A model generated the notes under the pieces. The model saw nothing but the letters and a program-made list of their open reading frames with translations, was not told the origin of the DNA and did no database searches. Below, one piece after another: positions 12,477-18,506 of a stretch of 18,506 bases of DNA (positions within the stretch are counted from its first letter, which is position 1; the number at the start of each line of letters is the position of its first letter). A program made the position numbers and the translations under genes. The stretch is taken from contig JADHYX010000251.1 in the NCBI GenBank assembly GCA_027604685.1, forward strand, positions 1 to 18,506. The letters run 5' to 3'. The DNA is from Lobulomyces angularis. Taxonomy: Eukaryota > Chytridiomycota > Chytridiomycetes > Lobulomycetales > Lobulomycetaceae.

Positions 12477-13404
12477 AAATTTTATTTTTTTTATTAAAAA
12501 AAATTTTTGTAATGTGGATAAAAATTTAATGCTGCTCTGTAGTTATATTAAATTCACCTAAAATGTTTTTTAAGAGTATATGACAACCGGACGATACTAG
12601 TTGAAAAAAGACACTATAAATCAAATCATTATATTAAGAAGCTGGTTCGACCACATTAACTTACGTGCTACAGTTCTTTCACATACCATTTGTCTTTGAT
12701 GTTTTTTGCTGAAACATTCACTACCGTAAGAGTAAAGTACTTGAATTGTTTGAGAAAATGCTTATTTTTCAATTTTTGGACAGAATTTGTGATGTGTAAT
12801 TTGTTATTTCTCCTTATGTCGATGATGCATTTTTTAAGTGTGAAAATAGTATTTATTAAACGCAATTAAGTAAGATTTTTTATTCTTATCAATCCCTTAA
12901 TAATATTTCAACCTTTCCGTGATTACTGAAGTATTACAAAACGGTAATGGAATCGGCAAAAAATTGAAAATACATTTTTAATAATTTTATACAACAGGTA
13001 AATAAAACCTTCATTACTTTCAATGCCAAGTACCTTTCAACTTGGAAATACTTCAAGTAAGGTAGTAAGTCGATTATGTCGTTTTTTCATCATGGTAAAT
13101 TGTTGCATAAAGACAAGCTTGTCACTTAAGTTATTTTATTGACAATAAAAAATCCAATTAAATGCTTAAAAAATTTTGGCAATTACTTGTGTTCTACACA
13201 TTGATGTACTCCAAAGTCTCCTTTTCAGGTCAAGTTCAGCAATTTTAATGTTTAATCCCAAAGGGCTAAAAGGTTAAAAATTTTTATTAAATCTCCATTT
13301 GCTTTCTTGATTTTTTGATTTCTATTTTGAGATGTATTTTTCTAAGTTTCATTTTATACATTTTCTGAAAAAAAAAATTTTTAAAAATTTAGATCTAACC
13401 TTGA
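12477..13404. other. Divergent intergenic region between NTA1 and TMEM234 gene
   Basis: The 928-bp region must contain both promoters. 12360-12520 continues the T-rich homopolymer style seen in the NTA1 first intron. A 65-codon minus frame at 12668-12865 has only a TTG start and no splice partner. Two small plus ORFs with ATG occur: 13023-13142 (39 aa) and 13162-13248 (28 aa, signal-peptide-like). The first overlaps two nested inverted repeats: CCAAGT 13026-13031 with ACTTGG 13040-13045, and ACTTG 13040-13044 with CAAGT 13054-13058. None is firm enough for a CDS call. Confidence 0.35.
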
Positions 13405-13899
13405 ATGATTATACTGAAAAATATTCTTAGCTTTATTCTAGTCTCACTTTTCTGGGGCTTTACGAACCCGTTTATTAAAAGAGGAGCTAAAGGACTAAAG
13501 ATTGTTCAAAAATCCCACAAACCTTCAGATTCAAATTTACAAAAACTTTTGAGAGAATATAAATACTTATTTACTAATCTAAATTATCTTATACCTTTAA
13601 TTTTAAATCTAAGTGGGTCTTTGGTTTATTATTATACTTTAGGACAAGCAGGTGAAGCACATTTTGGTAGCACTTTCTTTTGACATTTTTTGAGACAGAT
13701 TTATCTTTGGCTATTCCTATCACAAACAGTTTGACTTTTGCTTTTACTGCTTTAGCGGGAGTATTTTTGGGTGAAGATTTTGGTGGAAAAGGTATTTAAA
13801 CGACACTTTTTATATCTTAAATTTCAAATTGTAGATACTATTATGGGAATCCTTTTAATAATTGTTGGAGTTATAATATGTGTATATAGTAAATTATAA
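13405..13899 (+). CDS. TMEM234: TMEM234-family four-helix membrane protein
   Basis: TMEM234 proteins are small membrane proteins related to the EamA/drug-metabolite transporter half-unit; their transport activity is not established. Exons: 13405-13651, 13699-13791, 13835-13899, giving 134 aa with all phases consistent (both introns phase 1). The family signature WGFTNPFIKRGAKGL lies at residues 17-31, immediately after helix 1. Further conserved elements are YLIPLILNLSGSLVYYYTLG (helix 2), DLSLAIPITNSLTFAFTALAG with FLGED (helix 3), and a C-terminal helix from TIMGILLIIVG. The length equals that of animal members. It is read away from NTA1 and converges with the next gene 102 bp downstream. 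The function is probably in the endomembrane system, by family analogy only. Confidence 0.9.
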
Positions 13900-14001
13900 A
13901 AAAAAAAAAAGATTTTAGAAAAATTTTTATTAATGTCAGTCTTCTATACTTTTTGTACATTAAATATTAAATAAAAAATTAAAAAGAAATTAGACTATTT
14001 T

Positions 14002-14595
14002 TTAAAAAGGAATTAAATTTTTTGCTTTCAGTTTTAATTTCTTTTCTTCTTCTCTCCACTTTTGTATCCTCTCCTCCATTTTAATCATATTTTCCTCAAT
14101 TTTTTCTCGTCTAAAATTAAAACCAGTAGTTTTTTAATGTTTTTTCACAAAGAAATTTAATTACCTATCTATTTTTGCTACTAAATTTTCTGTTTCTTTC
14201 TTCACATCCCCAGAAAATTTTAACATTTTATTTACATATTTTTCGTCTGGTCGTCGCTTATCTTTTAAACCAACTTCCTTAGGATCAATTCCAGCCAACT
14301 AATATGTATTTAACAAAATTTTGTTTGAATAACTCACCATACACCCTCTTCTAATTCTCTCTTGATTTCTCCAACTAATTCTCGGTTCAGTAAAAACACC
14401 TTCATCAATGGTTTGAAATGGTTTAAAATTAGCCTCAGGTGATGGAAATGCAATTTGCTTTAAAACCCAGTTATTTGGCATGGTTTTTGGCATGTGTAAG
14501 CCATGAATGTAATTCACACCCTTTGCTTGCACTTCTTTTTTTGGTCTTAACTTTGCTGTTTCCTTTATTGCCGTTTTTGTTGTTTTTGCGTTCAT
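14002..14595 (-). CDS. Probable mitochondrial large-subunit ribosomal protein (mL59/mL64, CRIF1-like)
   Basis: Exons (minus): 14338-14595, 14165-14298, 14002-14110; 166 aa; donors GTGAGT and GTAATT. The N-terminus is Ala/Lys/Thr-rich without acidic residues at first, fitting a mitochondrial presequence. The middle block EPRISWRNQERIRRGCMLAG followed by IDPKEV resembles the Arg-rich R-Q-x-L-x-x-G segment of fungal mL59. The C-terminal helix RREKIEENMIKMEERIQKW followed by REEEKK resembles the AKMPQMI-W helix of animal mL64/CRIF1. That assignment is from memory of family patterns and is uncertain; the gene itself is well supported by splice phase. Its 5' end faces the DUF952 gene across 91 bp holding an AACCCTAA site, typical of fungal ribosomal-protein promoters, which adds weak support. 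Confidence 0.55.
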
Positions 14596-14648
14596 TTTTT
14601 TAATTTCTTTTTGGTATCTTGTAATTCAACTTTTTTTATTTTTTTCTT

Positions 14649-14660
14649 AAAACCCTAAAT
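14649..14660. promoter_or_regulatory. AACCCTAA (Tbf1/telomere-repeat-like) motif in a divergent promoter
   Basis: AAAACCCTAAAT lies in the 91-bp space between the ATG of the minus-strand ribosomal-protein-like gene (14595) and the ATG of the DUF952 gene (14687). AACCCTAA-type sites are known ribosomal-protein promoter elements in many fungi. Here the site is 27 nt upstream of the plus-strand ATG and 54 nt upstream of the minus-strand ATG, so it could serve both. The effect on transcription is inferred. Confidence 0.45.
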
Positions 14661-14686
14661 TGACATAATTTGTTTAAATTTAAAAA

Positions 14687-15098
14687 ATGGAAACAGTCTA
14701 CAAAGTATTAACACCAGAAGAATTCAAAAATTTTGAAGCTGAAGCTGTTGGGTATGCAGGAAACCAGATGGATAAGAAAGATGGTATAAAAGGAACAAAA
14801 AAATAAAAAATATTTTGAATTATAATTGATGTAGAACTTAAATTTGAAAAAATTAGGCTTTATTCATCTATCTCTTCATACGCAAGTAGCAGGAGTTTTG
14901 AGTAGATTTTATAAAACCAACTTAAAAGTATATGTCCTAAAGTTTGAAATAAATAAAGAAAAATTAAAATTTGAAAAACCGTGTCATTTTAGTGATGAAA
15001 CTTTTCCTCATATTTACCACAACCAGCTACTCAAATCAGAGTTGATTGAGGTAATTAATTTGCAGAGAACAAATTTGGAGAAAGATTTTTCATTTTGA
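14687..15098 (+). CDS. DUF952 family protein, 112 aa
   Basis: DUF952 proteins are small soluble proteins of unknown biochemical role, more common in bacteria; the fold is thought to resemble ADP-ribosyltransferase-like domains, which I cannot confirm here. Exons: 14687-14783 and 14857-15098 with a 73-nt phase-1 intron (GTATAA donor, AATTAG acceptor). The usual family pattern is complete: VYKVLTPEEF at the start, the KKDGFIHLS core (residues 30-38, Asp-Gly split by the intron), a QVAGVLSRFYK helix, YVLKFEI strand, and FPHIYH (82-87) near the end. Length matches single-domain members. The start ATG has AAAAAA upstream and is the only one in frame. It is divergently paired with the ribosomal-protein-like gene. 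Confidence 0.87.
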
Positions 15099-15382
15099 AG
15101 AACTTCAGTTTCTGTTTGGTGTTTAAGCTGTTTTTTCTTACAAAATAATTTATTTTTAGAAATTAGAATTTATTGATAATTATTTTAGATTTTTTGTGTT
15201 AACGAATGGTAATATTTATCTTAGTAAATAACCTCTACACTTTTCAGTTGTTTTAGAAAAGTTCATTACACCTTTTTATCTTAATTAAATGGCGCATTGA
15301 TGAATCTTTAAAAACTAGTTAATCGGTTTCACTTTGATGTATAATTATATTCATCTAACTTCGGAGTTTAAATCATTTAAAA

Positions 15383-15890
15383 ATGGAAACTGCAACAATT
15401 AATAGTACCACTGCTGTCACTAACCCTGTAAGCTAACAAACGCATATATGCACAATTAACACATTCTATATATTTTAGTGGAAACCTACACGAACAATTC
15501 TACAGTAAATCAAACAAACAAAAGAAATTTACAAAAATTGTTATTTTTTAAAATAGGACGGCTGTACAATCTCCAACCAATTCATCAAATTACCAGTTTC
15601 ATTTAAGTGATTTTTCATATGTAATTGGTGCAGTAAGTTGCTTAACGAAAAAAAGCATAATTATAGGAATTTTTTTGTAAAAGGTGTTGGGTTTTATAGC
15701 GTTCATTATTGTTTGCGTGATACTGTTTCGATTATGTAATAAACCTAGAAATTACACCAATGAGCACTCTGTGATCGAAGCCAACAAACACACTAGTTTG
15801 AACAGATTGGGTCTAAACAGACAGAATTCTGCACAACTTCTTTCGTCAAATGAATACAATTTGAATAACAATGGTATTGTAGTTAAATGA
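15383..15890 (+). CDS. Small single-pass membrane protein, 117 aa, unrecognised
   Basis: I recognise no family. Exons: 15383-15427, 15479-15504, 15557-15632, 15684-15890; introns of 51, 52 and 51 nt with GTAAGC, GTAAAT and GTAAGT donors; phases 0, 2, 0 join to 117 codons plus TGA. The N-terminal ~43 residues are Ser/Thr/Asn-rich with two N-glycosylation sequons (NST at 7, NSS at 32) and no signal peptide. One hydrophobic helix follows (about 44-64, GAVLGFIAFIIVCVILF) with Arg65 and Lys69 just after it. The positive-inside rule predicts a short outside N-terminus and a ~50-residue cytosolic tail rich in Asn and Ser. The tail contains LGLNRQNSAQLLSSNEY. A surface or endomembrane anchor protein is an inference. 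Confidence 0.75.
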
Positions 15891-16063
15891 AAAAAATTTG
15901 AATAAATTTGTGGTTGGGAAAAAAGTGTATCTATAGTTTTGTAGATAATCTTGTTTTTGAAATTATCTTTTGGAAAATTTAAAAACGTTACACAAAACTT
16001 CCTTTTTAATTTTTTTGACACTCTCTAAGACTTCTGGTAAAAGTCAAAAAATTATTTTTGCAT

Positions 16064-18506
16064 ATGGCAAGAAATTATATGTAGGGAGAATAATTTTTTT
16101 AACTTGATACTGAAAGCACGAAATTTATCTATTTCTTTCTCTCTTTTAACTGTGGTGTTTAACTTTTTTTTTAGGGATGGGCTCTCTGGAATTTCTAAGG
16201 ATGAAACGTTTCAAATACTTGGTGTTTTGGCACAAATGCCTCCTAATTCTCAACTTGAATGTAAAAAAACTCAAAATTTTTTAAACCTTTTTTTCGATCT
16301 TCAATTTACACACCGTTAATTCTTTTTTTGATAATCATATATATTTTTATTTTTAGATCTAATGTTAAATCAACATAAAGTACCTGATATTATGAAAATG
16401 ATGCAATTTTTATTTTCTTCTGGGATTAATCCCCTTGTAAATACCAAACCAAACTTTCAACTAACAAAAAAATTTAAAATTATCACAGGATCTTGTCAAG
16501 GCGGGTTTTGCGCATGAAATAGTTATTGCTGCAGTGGAAGATCCTATTTTATCACAAACATTATTACTGGCTTTGCAGCAATTTCAACAACAACAACAGT
16601 TTTTGCATCTAAATGGAAATAAAGATAGCTCTTTTGCACACATTTCTTCCGTTCATAGTTCACCGCAATCACCACAAGTTAATAAACCATATACCCCACT
16701 TCGTACTGTTTCCATACCTAAGAGGAAAGATTCAAACTCTTTCGGACAACAGACTACTAAAAACAGCAATTCTGATCAAGACCGTTTTCAAACTGCCAGG
16801 TCAGATTTTTCCGCTGCAAAATTATCAACTCCTTGTGATAATGAAGCTAGAATTAACAATCATGAAAATATCCGCACAGATGATACCCTTTCAAATTCAA
16901 CGAAAATTAGACGAAAATTATCTCCACAAAAACCTACTGTGGAATTACCAACGTTTATTGGTACAGAAGAAACACACAGCGAGGTTGGAAACTCTAATCT
17001 TGATGATGTCAACACACCAGTTTCAAAAGCAACAATGGTTTCAACAGAATCATCGCGCAAGACTCAGCCAATTCAAACTAGAAAGCTATCCAATACTGAA
17101 GTGGAAAGTTTATTTAAACCAGCAAGTGGAAAGTTTGTTCGAGAAAAGTGTCCAAACTATATAGTAGAATTATCAGCATCATCGTCAGATGAAGATGAAG
17201 GTGGTAGTTTTAATAGCTCGTTTGATGCAGCAAAATCAGTTTCTTCCGTTGTTTCTGATAAGCGCCCTGCGCATTTGGAGAGTATCACAAAACCTCAAGT
17301 ATCTTTAACAGGCGATGTAAATAAAAAATTGGAACAAACTGAAATTGAAATAAATAAGATTAGAACTTTATTACAAAAAAAAAAAGAACTCAGTACATCA
17401 AAAAATGCTGTTGTTTCTGGAGTTACAGCTGACAATACAAAACCAAGTAACACCACAACTCTAAATGCAGTAACCAGCATTTCTACAGAATCTCTTCGTA
17501 ACAAACAGAATGGCGTCGCTACTCCGATTGCAAATGTGGAACAACTAGAAGGTAAACCTTCTCTTAGTGTAAATGGTCAATTGCATACCTCTGGTGGTGC
17601 ACAGCATCCTGCTGAAAAACTGACTTTAAAAAGTTCTGTTAAAGCTGGTGGGAAAACTAGCGATTTAGCTGAAAAGTTAAAATCTTATCCTTTTGGGAAA
17701 AAAAGTGCTCCAGATACTAAGTCAACAAATTCTGCAAAACTCATAAATTCTTCTTTAAAAAGTCCTGGCTCAGGAATTAGAGATCGAAAAACGATTGAAG
17801 ATGAAATAGAAGTAATCAATTCTAAACTTCCGTTGTTGGATGTTGATCTGCAGGCAAAAATGGAGGAAATAACAAAAATCGATGAAGAAATTTCCAATGC
17901 TAATACTGCTTGTGTTGAAACTGAAAATAAAGTTGCTGAACAAAAATCTTTAGTGGAAGATCTGGAAAAACAGCTTAAAATTGCTAAATCCCTATTGTCT
18001 GTAAAAGAAAAAGCGGCTTCTAGCGCCATAGGATTGCGAACTATTATTACATCAAAAAGAGATATTGTAAAAAGAGACCACAACAGCATTATCAACAATA
18101 TTGCTAATCTTAAAAAAGATTTAGTAAATAAAAGGCTGCAGCTAATGGCACTCTCAGATCAAGATTCACTTCCCAAAAGAAAAGCGGAAGACACAGACAG
18201 TCGCTTACCGAAAAAATTTCCTAAACTAAATGAGGAAGAAGATTTTCTTTCGCTTCCAAGTGATCAAGAATTTGAGGATGCTCTCATAAAAAAGTATCAA
18301 TCGTGTATACTACCTCCAGAACAACATATTTCTAAAACTATTAAGGATAATTTTTTGCCGGAAACTATAGTGCCACTTTTATTAATTGACGATCATTTAG
18401 TTGGAGCGGATGAGGTAATGAAAGTTTCTGACCTTTTTAGTGGATTTCTGAATTCGGAAGCAGATTTACCCATTAAATTGAACTTTCCTTATGCAAATAA
18501 TTCCTC
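16064..18506 (+). CDS. Large nuclear coiled-coil protein, 3' truncated by window
   Basis: I do not recognise the family. Exons: 16064-16080 (17 nt), 16175-16260, 16357-16436, 16489 to beyond 18506; 733 residues are visible. The tiny first exon was chosen because MARNYMDGLSGISKDETF then reads on in frame and no other ATG does. The N-terminal ~85 residues are helical and conserved-looking (ETFQILGVLAQMPPNSQLE, then a helix with KMMQFLF). A glutamine run lies at ~91-98. A long Ser/Thr/Lys-rich low-complexity part follows, with an acidic patch SSSDEDEGG (~289). A coiled coil of about 120 residues spans ~497-616, followed by a bipartite NLS-like stretch, PKRKAEDTDSRLPKKFPK (~624). After it comes LPSDQEFEDALIKKYQ. 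A zf-C3H1/Red1-type RNA surveillance protein is one possibility, but its zinc finger would lie outside the window. Confidence 0.82.

Noticed and set aside
12640..12660. GGTTCGACC resembling a tRNA T-loop
   Set aside because: The flanking bases do not form a T-stem and no A-box or acceptor stem is found at the right distance.
12668..12865. 65-codon minus-strand ORF ending near KDKWYVKEL
   Set aside because: It has only a TTG start and no good splice signals at either end. The C-terminal part looks mildly coding, but this is not enough for a call.
16613..17164. 183-codon plus-strand ORF in an alternative frame
   Set aside because: It overlaps the long exon of the coiled-coil protein, which stays open for over 2 kb in another frame.
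17685..18098. 137-codon minus-strand ORF
   Set aside because: It is the antisense shadow of the coiled-coil segment; Lys/Glu codons read backwards give Phe/Leu/Ser.

Overview
The window is nuclear DNA from a eukaryote, most probably a fungus. It is very AT-rich, with long poly-A/poly-T runs. Its genes are cut by many short GT-AG introns (about 32-134 nt, usually 38-60 nt). A division-1 fungal chitin synthase is the strongest taxonomic marker. It sits beside a SelO/Fmp40 pseudokinase, an Nta1-type N-terminal amidase, a TMEM234-family membrane protein and a DUF952 protein. The intron density argues against budding yeasts, and an early-diverging fungal lineage is my best guess, but the sequence alone does not fix the species. 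The standard genetic code fits every gene.

Layout: 1-2141 has no secure gene; it holds weak minus-strand exon candidates (572-763), a purine-rich tract, four imperfect ~80-bp tandem repeats (1363-1670) and a small GC-richer patch with hairpins. 2142-3343 (+) is an orphan basic protein with a KEN box and two CDK-type sites. 4094-7354 (+) is chitin synthase in 16 exons. 7602-10569 (-) is SelO in 10 exons, convergent with the chitin synthase. 11365-12476 (-) is Nta1 in 5 exons, starting with a 10-nt exon. 12477-13404 is a long divergent intergenic region with two tiny unproven ORFs. 13405-13899 (+) is TMEM234. 14002-14595 (-) is a probable mitochondrial ribosomal protein of the mL59/mL64 type. 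14687-15098 (+) is a DUF952 protein, sharing a 91-bp divergent promoter with the previous gene; that promoter carries an AACCCTAA motif. 15383-15890 (+) is a small single-pass membrane protein. 16064 to beyond the right edge (+) is a large nuclear coiled-coil protein, truncated by the window.

The genes do not form one pathway. They are ordinary neighbours in a compact genome: cell-wall synthesis (chitin synthase), mitochondrial redox protein modification (SelO), N-degron proteolysis (Nta1), mitochondrial translation (mL59/mL64-like) and several unknowns. All exon structures were inferred by hand from splice signals, phase and family conservation; every assembled CDS that ends in the window is a whole number of codons. 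I did not find a convincing new multi-gene system. The most interesting items are a tiny last SelO exon that restores the C-terminal redox cysteine, the 80-bp repeats, and the orphan proteins.
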